From Prostheceraeus crozeri (Eukaryota > Platyhelminthes > Polycladida > Euryleptidae): DNA of 64,000 nucleotides. The stretch spans positions 62,001-126,000 of the forward strand of contig CAJQUW010003082.1 of assembly GCA_907163375.1 (NCBI GenBank). Direction: 5' to 3'. The notes below the pieces were generated by a model. The model was not told the origin of the DNA. It did no database searches and saw nothing but the letters and a program-made list of their open reading frames with translations. Shown here one piece after another: positions 9,069 to 17,819 of the stretch; positions within the stretch are counted from its first letter, which is position 1, and each line of letters opens with the position of its first letter. The translations under genes were made by a program, and so were the position numbers.

Positions 9069-10403
9069 ATGTCTTCGCTTATCGAAAATAAATTTAAATT
9101 AGATGATCCCCCGTTCACCAGTTACAATCAAAAAAAGAATGACTATATAAGAATTGCTATGAATCCCGGATCTTCCAGTAGAGTAAACACTGGAGGAGAT
9201 TTAATCTTTGAAGTTGATAATCAGCAGAGTTATTTATATTTACCTGATTCATTTTTACACTGTGAATATTCTTTATATAGTGATGCTAATTTTACAACAC
9301 CATTACCAGATACTGATAATATTACACTAGAGAATAATTTTTTCCCAAGTTTATTTACACAAATGCGTTTAGATGTTGCAACTCAAAATATAGAAACAAT
9401 AAGTGATTCTCCAGGTGTAATTGATACAATGCTTAGATTTATAACAATTGGTGAAAATAATAAAAAGTATGAAATCGAAGGTTGGTTTCCTGATACTAAT
9501 GATGGTATAATTATTGATGATTTAACTCACGCTGGAACAGATGCAGCAGGAATTGCGAAAGATGTAGAAAATATTGCAAAACATTTAAATAAAACAAATA
9601 ATGAAGCATATAAAGAAAGACGTGAATTTAACAAAAAAAGTAAACAGACAGTAAATTGGTCATTGTCTCCATTATTCGGTTATTTAGATTATGATAAAAT
9701 ATCATATCAATTAAAATTTAAATTAATAATTCATCGTACAGCAAATAATGAATTAATCTTTTTTGGTAAGACTGGGAAAAAAGCATATTTAAAAATTGAT
9801 AGACTTGAATGGTGGATTAAGCATATTACTCCTAGTTTAGAGATTGAAACAGCTATTGCAAAAAGATTAAATACTAACAAACCAATTCCAGTTAATTTTC
9901 TAAAGAGAACAGCTAGTTCAGTAACTTTTTCCGAACAAAGATTTAACTGGCATTTTACTAGAACTGCGAATACCCCAAGATATTTATTACTAACATTTCA
10001 AAGAAATAATTCTCCAAGTTTTGATAAGAACAATAATATCTTCCATATTAATACAATTCGAAGTTTACAAGTTTCATTAAATCAAACTCGATATCCAATT
10101 GATCCATTAAGATTCGATGATACCAATAATCAATTTATGGAAGGATATGATTCTTATAGAAATCTTTGTATAGAATTTGGAGTTGAACCACAATTAACTC
10201 CTGGAGATTGGAGACATTTATATCCAATTTTCTGCTTCGATTTAAGTGCACAATCTGAAGATATTATTAAAAATGGTTGTGATGTAACAATTAATATTGA
10301 AAAGAAAGATTCCACAACTTCATTGATGGCTTATGGTTTATTGCTAGGAGATACAAAATATTCTATTGAAGTTCTTAATGGGAAGATGGTTAGGATCGGC
10401 TAA
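9069..10403 (+). CDS. Major capsid protein, double-jelly-roll (hexon-like) type
   Basis: A 444-aa protein in the position and size range of Polinton/adintovirus hexons. The pattern fits: an N-terminal strand region with YLYLPDSFLHCEY (about 58-70), then SLFTQMRLDV (about 96-105) where Polinton capsids usually have a short 'SLFSQVDV'-like stretch, and a later charged strand KIDRLEWWIKHITPSLEIE (about 246-264). No cysteine-rich or enzymatic motif is present. It would form the pseudo-hexameric capsomers. The start follows the AAAAAGTCAAATT motif. The TAA lies inside a GC-rich island (GATCGGCTAAAGCGC), suggesting that a dispersed element supplied the present C-terminus or stop. Assignment rests on pattern and neighbours; a structure prediction would settle it. 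Confidence 0.8.
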   Translation: MSSLIENKFKLDDPPFTSYNQKKNDYIRIAMNPGSSSRVNTGGDLIFEVDNQQSYLYLPDSFLHCEYSLYSDANFTTPLPDTDNITLENNFFPSLFTQMRLDVATQNIETISDSPGVIDTMLRFITIGENNKKYEIEGWFPDTNDGIIIDDLTHAGTDAAGIAKDVENIAKHLNKTNNEAYKERREFNKKSKQTVNWSLSPLFGYLDYDKISYQLKFKLIIHRTANNELIFFGKTGKKAYLKIDRLEWWIKHITPSLEIETAIAKRLNTNKPIPVNFLKRTASSVTFSEQRFNWHFTRTANTPRYLLLTFQRNNSPSFDKNNNIFHINTIRSLQVSLNQTRYPIDPLRFDDTNNQFMEGYDSYRNLCIEFGVEPQLTPGDWRHLYPIFCFDLSAQSEDIIKNGCDVTINIEKKDSTTSLMAYGLLLGDTKYSIEVLNGKMVRIG

Positions 10404-10612
10404 AGCGCTAAAGCGCTAAAGCCAGAGGAGCTTTGCTCCGATAGGTTAATTAAAATTTTTTTCATAACAAGAATAGATTAAAATTTTTGTTAACTTAAAA
10501 ATTCTTAACTTAAAAATTCATAACTAGAATAGATTAAAAAATTCTTAACTTAAAATTTTTTCATAACTAGAATAGATTTAAATTTTTGATAACTTAAAAT
10601 TTTTTATTAAAA
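10399..10612. repeat. Intergenic: GC palindromic island, then A/T repeats
   Basis: First AAAGCGCTAAAGCGCTAAAG and GAGGAGCTTTGCTCCGATAGG, close copies of islands at 11.1 and 14.4 kb. Then diverged direct repeats built from TAACTAGAATAGATT and TTAACTTAAAAATTC up to the next gene. No coding frame is seen. Confidence 0.75.
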
Positions 10613-11098
10613 ATGTCGCAAGCGAAAAGTAATATTAATAATAAAACTGTTGAACTAAAATTACGTAATATTGTTGACAAAAATACCCCTAAAACTATTA
10701 CGATTAATAAAAAAACGTATTACATAAGTAAACCAATGATAGAGAATATTCAATTACAAGAAGAAAAGAATGGTGGGATTCTTCCATTAATTCCACTAAT
10801 AATAGGTGGCATAGCTGCAGCAGGAAGTGTTGCAGGTGGGACAGCTGGTATTGTCCAAGCAGTAAATAAAAATAAATCAGAGAAGGCAGCATTAGAAGAA
10901 CAAAAACGTCATAACAGAGAGTTAGAGAAAGTTGCTAGGGGTGAAGGAGTAGTAGATAATTTTATTAGTAAATTAAAATTAGTTGATGAAGGAAAACGAG
11001 TTCTTAAAAATATTCTCCACAATGTTGATGATTTAATTGAAATTAAAGAAACTAAAGATGGTTCTGGAATATATCTAAGTCCTAGTATGATAAGGTAA
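10613..11098 (+). CDS. Hydrophobic minor virion-type protein, 161 aa
   Basis: An N-terminal basic/polar part (1-50) precedes a Gly/Ala/Ile-rich stretch at residues 54-83 (GGILPLIPLIIGGIAAAG, then AGGTAGIVQAVN) and a Lys/Glu helix (84-110). The LPLIPL-Gly/Ala-AGIxxAVN pattern resembles short membrane-associated virion proteins that I associate with Polinton and adintovirus gene clusters; I would not name it further. Position between capsid and integrase genes supports a virion role. A palindromic island directly follows the stop. Confidence 0.65.
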   Translation: MSQAKSNINNKTVELKLRNIVDKNTPKTITINKKTYYISKPMIENIQLQEEKNGGILPLIPLIIGGIAAAGSVAGGTAGIVQAVNKNKSEKAALEEQKRHNRELEKVARGEGVVDNFISKLKLVDEGKRVLKNILHNVDDLIEIKETKDGSGIYLSPSMIR

Positions 11099-11103
11099 TA
11101 ACC

Positions 11104-11155
11104 TGAGGAGCTTCGCTCCGATAGGCTAAAGCCTCAGAACCTTTGGTTCTTTTCG
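11104..11155. repeat. GC-rich palindromic island
   Basis: Contains GAGGAGCTTCGCTCCGATAGG (hairpin GGAGC-TTC-GCTCC), GGCTAAAGCC and AGAACCTTTGGTTCT in a row. The first two recur at 10425-10442, 14398-14430 and 14478-14510. Confidence 0.75.
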
Positions 11156-11204
11156 GTAAAACATTCATTTTATTTTATCTTTTAAATTTTTTTTATCTTT
11201 TAAA

Positions 11205-12548
11205 ATGGATACCGCAAATTCCACAAATTCAGAAAATTTAATTAAATTAAAAATTGCTAATTTAGATTTATTAAATTATCTATTAAACAAAAATAAAAAC
11301 TCAAACTGTCAGCATATTGGAGGTGACAAGAACACAGTTCCATACCACTTCGGTGGTGATATACAAAAAACATTAGAAAACTTTCCTGGATTTATTTGGA
11401 GTAAATATTCGAAAGAAAAACATCTTCCTGGTCATTCATATACTGGTCCAGGAACTCGATTAGATATAAGACTAGATGAGAATAATAATCCGAAACCAGG
11501 TGAAGAACCAATAAATAGAGTAGATGCCGCCGCTTACAGGCATGATTTAGCTTATCGAAATCATGATCTAAGTTCTCGACATGCAGCTGATAAGAAGATG
11601 ATTCAAGAATTAGATAGTATTCAGAATCCTTCCTTTAGAGAAAGAATTGAAAGAATGTTTGTTAAGAAAGCTTTACAAGCTAAAATATTATTCGGTCAGG
11701 GTTTAAATGAAAATCATAATTCAGACGTTTATGCATCTGAAATTCATAAAGAATATAGAAAGCCTAAATATTTATTAAAAGTAAAAGTATTTAATAAAGA
11801 TGATATTTGGAGTGCTGATCTTATTCATATGCCGAATGAAAGGAACCGAACCGAAGGTTCTAAGACAAAGTCTGACTACAAATACGCATTGACCGTTATA
11901 GATTTATATACACGATATGCTTGGGTAAAACCTTTAAAAAATAAAAGTGGTCTTTCAGTTAAATATGCGTTTGAAGAAATCTTTAAAGAAAGTAATAGAA
12001 AGCCAAAAAAATTGTTTGTTGATAAAGGGTCGGAATTTTATAACAGAAATGTTCAGCCACTATTTGAAACTGTTTATTCAACTGAAAACGCAGGAAAAGC
12101 TATAGTGATAGAAAGATTCAATCGGACGTTGAAAAATATAATTTTCAAAAAATTTACTCAGCAAGGAAATAAGAAATGGTTAAAAATATTACCAGGAATT
12201 GTAGAGCAGTACAATAATAAAGTTCATTCAGGTATTGAAGAAACCCCAAAGAATGCTTCTGACGACCCTGATTTAATACGAAAGAAAATATTCGAGAATA
12301 ATAATTTGAATGAGAGTAATCCGAATTTGCAGAAACTTAAGCCGAAATTTAAAATTGGAGATAGAGTTAGAATATTTAAATATAAGAACAAATTTGAAAA
12401 AGGCTTTGTTGGCTATTGGACTAAAGAAATATTTGAAGTTTGCAAAATAAATCAAAGTTATCCGATTACTTATGAAATTAAAGATTTAGATAATGAGGAT
12501 ATCAGAGGCCGTTTTTATCAAAATGAATTACAGAAAACAGAGCTTTAA
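11205..12548 (+). CDS. Fusion of parvovirus-type phospholipase A2 domain and rve-type integrase
   Basis: A 447-aa frame with two catalytic modules. Residues 73-130 match the compact PLA2 fold of parvovirus VP1: calcium loop YTGPGT at 79-84 and catalytic AAYRHDLAY at 109-117. This would open membranes during entry. From about 175 the frame becomes a Polinton-type integrase: SEIHK/ DDIWSADL with Asp205, FVDKGSEFYN with Asp273, VIERFNRTLK with Glu303, and a C-terminal SH3/chromo-like tail (KFKIGDRVRIFKY at about 382). The Asp273-Glu303 gap is 29 residues, shorter than the usual 33-35, so strand transfer may be impaired. Residues 211-224 are an insertion coded by a GC-rich palindrome. Faces the protease gene tail to tail, 44 bp apart. 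Confidence 0.88.
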   Translation: MDTANSTNSENLIKLKIANLDLLNYLLNKNKNSNCQHIGGDKNTVPYHFGGDIQKTLENFPGFIWSKYSKEKHLPGHSYTGPGTRLDIRLDENNNPKPGEEPINRVDAAAYRHDLAYRNHDLSSRHAADKKMIQELDSIQNPSFRERIERMFVKKALQAKILFGQGLNENHNSDVYASEIHKEYRKPKYLLKVKVFNKDDIWSADLIHMPNERNRTEGSKTKSDYKYALTVIDLYTRYAWVKPLKNKSGLSVKYAFEEIFKESNRKPKKLFVDKGSEFYNRNVQPLFETVYSTENAGKAIVIERFNRTLKNIIFKKFTQQGNKKWLKILPGIVEQYNNKVHSGIEETPKNASDDPDLIRKKIFENNNLNESNPNLQKLKPKFKIGDRVRIFKYKNKFEKGFVGYWTKEIFEVCKINQSYPITYEIKDLDNEDIRGRFYQNELQKTEL

Positions 12549-12592
12549 CCTTTAGGTGGCGCTTTAGCTAGCTTCGCTTGAGTTATAGATTG

Positions 12593-13045
12593 TTTAACTC
12601 TAACATAATATCTAGAAATGGTACTCCTTTTTGTAATTTAAATAAAACATAAAGACATAATTGTCCACAATAAGTTGTTCCCGGTTTTTGAATTTGAAAA
12701 GTATTGTATGTTCCCGTTCCAAGTAATTCTTTTACTTCATTTGTGGGTGGAAGCCCGTATGAGTCAAAATAATAATTATCTCCGTTTTTACTAAAGATAC
12801 CTGCTGACCAATGTACGCCGTTTTGGTCTGAAGTGTGAAGATTCGTTATGAAATTTACAATTATTGATGGAACTTTGTTCCGCGAACTGAAGGTTCCTGT
12901 TGGCCTATTTTTTTAGGAATTGTAATTCGTTTCTCATTAGAACATGAAAATTCTTTATTCCTAATTGATTAGCAATCTTATTTAAATCGAAATTCGTTGT
13001 TGTCTGTGTTCCATATAATTTAAAAAACTCATTTATGTTGCTCAT
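12593..13045 (-). CDS. Adenain-type cysteine protease, frameshifted
   Basis: From an ATG at 13045 the leftward frame gives a typical N-terminus and stops at a TAG just after a run of seven A (12908-12914). Beyond that run, a different frame carries the catalytic set of the adenovirus/Polinton maturation protease: His in GVHWSAGIF, Asp in YYFDSYGLPP, and Cys in YCGQLCLYVLFKL, then a TAA at 12593. A one-base change at the homopolymer separates the two parts. The family cuts capsid precursors. Just downstream of the slip, a GC-rich palindrome (GGAACTTTGTTCC, 12869-12898) lies within the coding part. Either a decayed gene or a homopolymer sequencing error. Confidence 0.85.
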
Positions 13046-13089
13046 TTTATAATAAAAAAATTTCTTAAGGGAGCCCCTAGAAGTCAGAG

Positions 13090-13260
13090 GGGGGGTATTG
13101 ATTTAAAACTGTTCTCTAATGATGTCTTTCCTTACTACTTAGTCAGAAGGGGTATTAATTTAAAACATTTTTATAATGATGACTTTCCTTACTACTTGGG
13201 GGAGGGGGGTATTGATTTAAAACTGGTCTCTAATGATGTCTTTCTTTACTACTTATTCAA
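13090..13260. repeat. Tandem repeat of about 60 bp, three copies
   Basis: Three diverged copies of GGGGTATTGATTTAAAACTG followed by TCTAATGATGTCTTTCCTTACTACTT. G-runs of 4-7 start each unit. Confidence 0.8.
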
Positions 13261-13379
13261 TTTTGAAATGATTTAATTTAATCTAAATTTAAACGTTACA
13301 TTGTTGCATTGTATTAGTAAAGTTGGTGTTTCGTACATCTTTTATCAATAGTAAGTCATTACTCATCAATATGTGTCAA

Positions 13380-13475
13380 TTCTTTATTCCCAATTGCTTA
13401 GCAATCTCATTTAAATCGAAATTTAATGTGGTTTTGTTTGCCGTATATTTTTAGAATGTCTCTAATGTTTCTCAT
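13380..13475 (-). pseudogene. Duplicated fragment of the protease gene 5' end
   Basis: Leftward from ATG 13475 the sequence matches the first 30 or so codons of the protease at 13045 (shared blocks ATTCTTTATTCC, AATTG.TTAGCAATCT, ATTTAAATCGAAATT on the + strand) with substitutions and stops. A partial tandem duplication that has decayed. Confidence 0.75.
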
Positions 13476-14102
13476 TTTAAATGGAATAAAATCTATTTCA
13501 GAACTTTCTCAAAAGAATTAGCGTGTAGCAGCTGCTAAAATTGTTTCAGCTGATAGGGGTGAAGGAAATCACAGACAATAGCGCATAATGCGACTTGTGA
13601 AATCTCATTCACACTATGAAAACAAAAGAACAAATACAATCTAAACACAATAGACATATGAGAGAGAAGAGAAATGAATGAGCATTTCTCTTCATTTTGG
13701 GTTTCCATAACAATCATTCATGCGACATTGCTTGAATGGAAAAATACACCAACTGTCGCGCCGATGTCAGAAAGTTTGTCGATAAATGTGTCGACATGGC
13801 GCGACAGTTGGTGTATTTTTCCATTAGCGTTCAAGGTCATTCTATTAAAAGCATATGGGAATTATTCTCATTGAAGACAAGAAATTGTTTTAAATAATGC
13901 ATGTCATTGTGAATACAATATTCCTGTAACAGACAGGAACGAGAGAGAGAGAGAAAGAAAGAAAGAAGACACGCTGCTCCGTAAAAGTTTAATTGAGATA
14001 ACGAAGGATATATTCTTGAGGTTCCTTCCACTTTTGTTTCTTCCATTTCTGAAGTTCCTTCCATTTTTGTTCCTTCCATTTTTAAAGAAATATTTTTAAC
14101 GG
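13476..14102. other. Non-coding, with a hairpin and microsatellites
   Basis: No supported gene. Holds the hairpin at 13735-13825, a GA/GAAA run at 13940-13968 and tandem TTCCTTCCATTTTTG-like units at 14025-14080. Confidence 0.6.
13735..13825. repeat. Hairpin with about 33-bp arms
   Basis: Left arm 13735-13768 (AATGGAAAAATACACCAACT then GTCGCGCC) is nearly perfectly inverted at 13793-13825, with a 24-bp spacer containing GTCGATAAATGTGTCGAC-like symmetry. Non-coding; could be a foldback insertion or a remnant of a terminal structure. Confidence 0.85.
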
Positions 14103-14690
14103 CAAAGCCCTGGAAGACATCTCCGATGTCCCGCTAGTCACATGATATATTTTAAAAACCTGAAAGATGGATAAAATTCATGAATTTGAAATTCTCAACT
14201 TTTATGATTTTTTTCGCTGTCCTTGAACGGTCATGATTTTGGCGGGGGTGAAAAATGACATAATCACAAATTTGAGATTCTTAACTTTTATGATTTTCGG
14301 TGTCCTGGAACGGTCATGATTTTGGGGGGTGAAAAATGTCATAATCACAAATTTGATTTTGAAAAATTTGAAAATTGGGTATTTTTAAAAACGCCCAAAT
14401 CGGAGCGAAGCTCCTCTGGCTTTAGCCGATTTATGAATTTAGGTCTTCATAACCTGAAAAAGGGTTCAAATACATGAATCGGCTTAAGCCAGAGGAGCTT
14501 CGCTCCGATTTATGTCGTTTTTAAAAGTACCATTTTTCAAAAAATGGTACTTTTTTGAATGGACTAAATTCATGAATTTAGGTCTTAAAAACCTGAAAAA
14601 GGGACTAAATTCATAAATTTATGTCGTTTTTAAAAGTACTAATTTTTTTGATTTTATGGTGTCCTGGAACGGTCTTTTGTCCATTACTAT
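14103..14690. repeat. Repeated A/T-rich tail with palindromic islands; possible terminal repeat of the left element
   Basis: Contains two copies of GAACGGTCATGATTTTGG with flanking TTTTATGATTTT and AATCACAAATTTGA, a third GGTGTCCTGGAACGGTC at 14651, and paired blocks TTCATGAATTTAGGTC..AAAACCTGAAAAAGGG. Palindromic islands at 14103-14135, 14398-14430 and 14478-14510 belong to the same family as those inside the virus-like genes, so the element extends at least to here. I cannot test whether this is its terminal inverted repeat because the left end lies outside the window. Confidence 0.55.
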
Positions 14691-14881
14691 CGTGTCTTGA
14701 TTCGATTAAGCCAGTGCTTTTCAACCCGTGAGACTATAGTCTATCGATATAGATCTATAGATATCCGCATAAGTGCGGATGAAAAAATAATTTGTGCGGA
14801 TGGCAAGGTCAGTGAATCATGGTGGAGCCGCTGCCGTAGCAGAAGTGCAAAAATTGTCGCTGTCCGACAATACAATACAAA

Positions 14882-15098
14882 GATGTACAGTCATTGAATG
14901 TTTAGACGATGGAGATCTACTCAGTCAATGTGTTCTATAAGTCACGTGGTTACAATCTGCAACGAAGAAAAGGTTATTTAAATACTACGTATAAGCAAAG
15001 TTATACGTATAAGCATTGTTTATACGTAGTATTTAAATAACCTTTTCTTCGTTGCAGATTGTAACCACGTGACTTATAGAACACATGTACAGTCATTG
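14882..15098. mobile_element. Foldback element with 64-bp arms inside the hAT
   Basis: An almost perfect inverted repeat: TGTTCTATAAGTCACGTGG through TACTACGTATAA at about 14929-14992, and its inverse at about 15017-15082, around a 24-bp loop. The 14-mer ATGTACAGTCATTG occurs directly on both sides (about 14883 and 15085), which looks like a target duplication or is part of the element. Confidence 0.8.
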
Positions 15099-15249
15099 CC
15101 TCTGCAAAGAAGACTATTCTGCTTGAGAGACGACGTAGCGCCCCCTGCTTTGGACTGCAGTTCGACGAGACTGCTTACTTGCTTAAGGTAGTCCGTCGAT
15201 CTCGACGACAACGACTTTCTTCCTCGATGTTAAATGGATGAATGACGTT

Positions 15250-16007
15250 GGGTCCTATTGGCATTGGGCATGTGTGCGTTGATAGCTTCGAAGATCAGCC
15301 AGGGAAGCACAGCCGCGTCCACAGTGCCGCACGCGTGTGTCCCTCCCTGTGTTAGGTGGCGCATGGTTCCACTCACGTCTCGCGATGGCCGTTGCACGGT
15401 GCCAGTCACTGAAATGTGAAATGGTCTGCTCCGTCGTTCAACGCATTACGCACGTACTTCTGTCAGCACTGAGCCTCTCAAAAGCTGTTGAATTTCTGTA
15501 GGGAGGCTATGAGGTTGTCGTGGAATCGCTTTTTTTGTCCTCCTGTCAATCTCTTACCGGTCGACAGCTCGCTGAACATTACCACACGTGGCATTCTGGT
15601 GTCATGTTGGCGAGCAACATGCCCAGCGAAGTTGAAGTGCACGGATTATCACTTCTAATGAGCTGACGTGATATCTACGACGAATCTCGACGTGTGACGC
15701 TTCGTTCCACCAGTGTAGACCGAGTATTTATGCAAGCATTTGGTGTGGAAAGGAGTTTCCGGAAGTGATGTCGATGCAGTGCCCAGGTCTCAAAGCCATA
15801 CAACACCACGGAGATGCAGATGGTTTTGTAGACCAGTATCTTTGTGTGGACATTGAGCTTGTGATTGCAGAACACTCGCTTCGACAATTTCTTAAAAGTA
15901 GAAGTTGCAAGTGTGTTGTGTCTATCCATCTCGATGTCTATCGTGCATTTGTCGGAGAGCACGACAAATGAATCGACGAGACTACTGACATGACGAGAGA
16001 TGCTCAA
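15250..16007 (-). pseudogene. Non-LTR retrotransposon fragment, reverse transcriptase C-terminal end
   Basis: Leftward translation of 16007-15675 gives KLSKRVFCNHKLNVHTKILV and CISVVLYGFETWALHRHHFRKL, the region after the YADD active site in many LINE polymerases. Further left, other frames give GHVARQHDTRMPRVV and GKRLTGGQKKRFHDNL, the usual C-terminal tail. Frameshifts separate the parts. It is a 3' fragment only, with no active site. Confidence 0.8.
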
Positions 16008-16640
16008 TCGGTTGCATATGTGCGCTTTCCAGACAACGAGAAAATCGCTTTCCAGATCAACGGAAATTGTCGATCACTATTTGTTTTGTTTCCCCATCGA
16101 CGTGGATACTACTGCAACAAGTATTTTTGCAAAATGGGACAGTTTCTTCTCCGAACACGATATTCAATGGTCGAAATGCAGAACCGTTTGCACTGATGGA
16201 TGGAGGGTAATGTTCGGCAATCGAAAAGGGATTGTTGCGCTAATAAAGCAAGTTGCACCAGAAGTAGTCAGTTTACACTGTGTTATACACCGCGGGGCCT
16301 TGGTGGCGTGAAAAATCTGGGAAAAGAGGAAAGCAGGTTGCTTGTTAGAGTACTTTCAGAAAGTTGTCGATGATATAATGTACAACCCCAAGAAAATTCG
16401 TGCTTTCAACGAACTCGTGAACTAAAGTAGCAGTCATTGTCAACTGTGCCATTCGGAAGTGAGGTGGTTATCTCGCGGAAGAGTGACTGAGAGGGTATGG
16501 AAATTGAGGCAGCAACTTCTTGATTGATTCAAAGAGCACAATCACATGAAAGCTCTTCCATATGAGGATTTGTTTTGACTTCCCCAATTGGCGTACAAAC
16601 AGTTGGTACGCGTGTAAAGCGTCTGTTCAAATCGGCCCGG
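16000..16640 (+). pseudogene. hAT (Buster/ZBED-like) transposase remnant
   Basis: 16000-16311 encodes KCRTVCTDGWRVMFGNRKG and APEVVSLHCVIHRGALVA, the catalytic-core region of hAT transposases of the Buster/ZBED5 type. After a stop, other frames to about 16600 give EVRWLSRGRVTERVWKLRQQL, the next conserved block. The gene is clearly broken. It belongs to the enclosing hAT element. Confidence 0.8.
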
Positions 16641-17654
16641 CGTCGTTAGGGAAGACTTGACATCATCACATGTGGATTCGGCTGAAGTGAGCTATTGATA
16701 GAAACTGCAAAGTCGTTGGGAAAAACTTCAAAACATTTGTCACTGTACTCTATGGTTATCGCGCTGCAGCTGAGTGATGGTCCTAGTTGAAGACGATGAA
16801 GTGCGATGGCAATTCAATTTTGAACTATCATACTGCGTGGATTATAGCTTAAAGAAGAAACGACTATGAGCTTTGGTTCATCGCTGATGCTTTACATTAA
16901 GGTGATCTGTAGTCATGTCGCGCGGAATATCGAATTCTGATAGACAGCATCTTATCAGTGCTTCTCAAAATGGGCGAAAATTGTAGAATTGGCAAGAGAA
17001 ATTGGGGTCAATCGCAGGTCTTTTTACCGCATAATGAAAATTTTCAGTCGCGCTGAATCTTTGCCTCCTAGTTGTGGTCGTATTTACATCATGCACTTGC
17101 TTGATGAGAATATGCTTCAGTTTACCGCATGTGAATAGACTGTAGAGAACGTAGAGTAGCTGCTTTAAAAATAGATCAGTTAGTGGGAATTACCACAGCA
17201 CACGATTGGGGAAAGACAACGCAATGATCACGTGACAACTAAAGCCGTCGAGACAGACGAATTGCAGGCGTGCCAACTGTTATGCAGTTTGTGACAACAG
17301 AAAAAGGAAAAGGTATAATGACATGAAAGGATATGGGTTATTTACTGACTGCAATGATCGAATATGGAATGATTTTTTCTTGTAGTCTAGGATTGTTTTG
17401 CATCAGTATTCAGCTGTAATTGTTGATGAATTGATTCTGGTTGAAATACCCTTAAGTTCTTCATTGTTTGTCAGCATTTCCTCTTATAAATCACATTCAC
17501 TATAATTCCATCATCTTGAATCCCAACTAAAGCTGTAATTCCACACAAGTGTGCTTGAATACCTCATATCCATGCTCTTGTTTTGTTGCATTCTCTTACT
17601 TCGTTTGATATGCCTCGTGGTTTAATAAATGACTAACTTGACAAAGAGATATCA
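16641..17654. other. Rest of hAT interior, no intact gene
   Basis: Decayed sequence. A helix-turn-helix-like stretch (IVELAREIGVNRRSFYRIM) can be read near 16980-17040 but I cannot assign it. Confidence 0.4.
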
Positions 17655-17819
17655 TTGTTTTCGAACTTCGTGAATTATCTATGTGAATATTTTATTATTA
17701 AAGATGCCGGTATTCGTATAGAAAAGTCTTACCAATTTTTTAATATGGTGCGGATGAGTTTTAAGTTATTTTTAAAGGTGCGGATGACCCACGAAATGGT
17801 TGAAAAGCATTTGATTAAG

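Larger units (their letters stand above)
14711..17812 (+). mobile_element. hAT transposon, degenerate, with target-site duplication
   Basis: Left end CCAGTGCTTTTCAACCCGTG, typical of hAT ends; right end ATGGTTGAAAAGCATTT is its imperfect inverse. GATTAAG flanks both sides (14704-14710 and 17813-17819), consistent with an 8-bp target duplication with one mismatch. Subterminal GTGCGGATG motifs occur twice near each end (about 14774, 14793, 17748, 17779), as is common in hAT elements. Inside lie transposase remnants, a foldback insertion and a LINE fragment. Confidence 0.8.

Noticed and set aside
15728..15971. Small frames within the LINE fragment at 15.7-16 kb on both strands
   Set aside because: Shadows of the reverse-transcriptase tail read from 16007 leftward.
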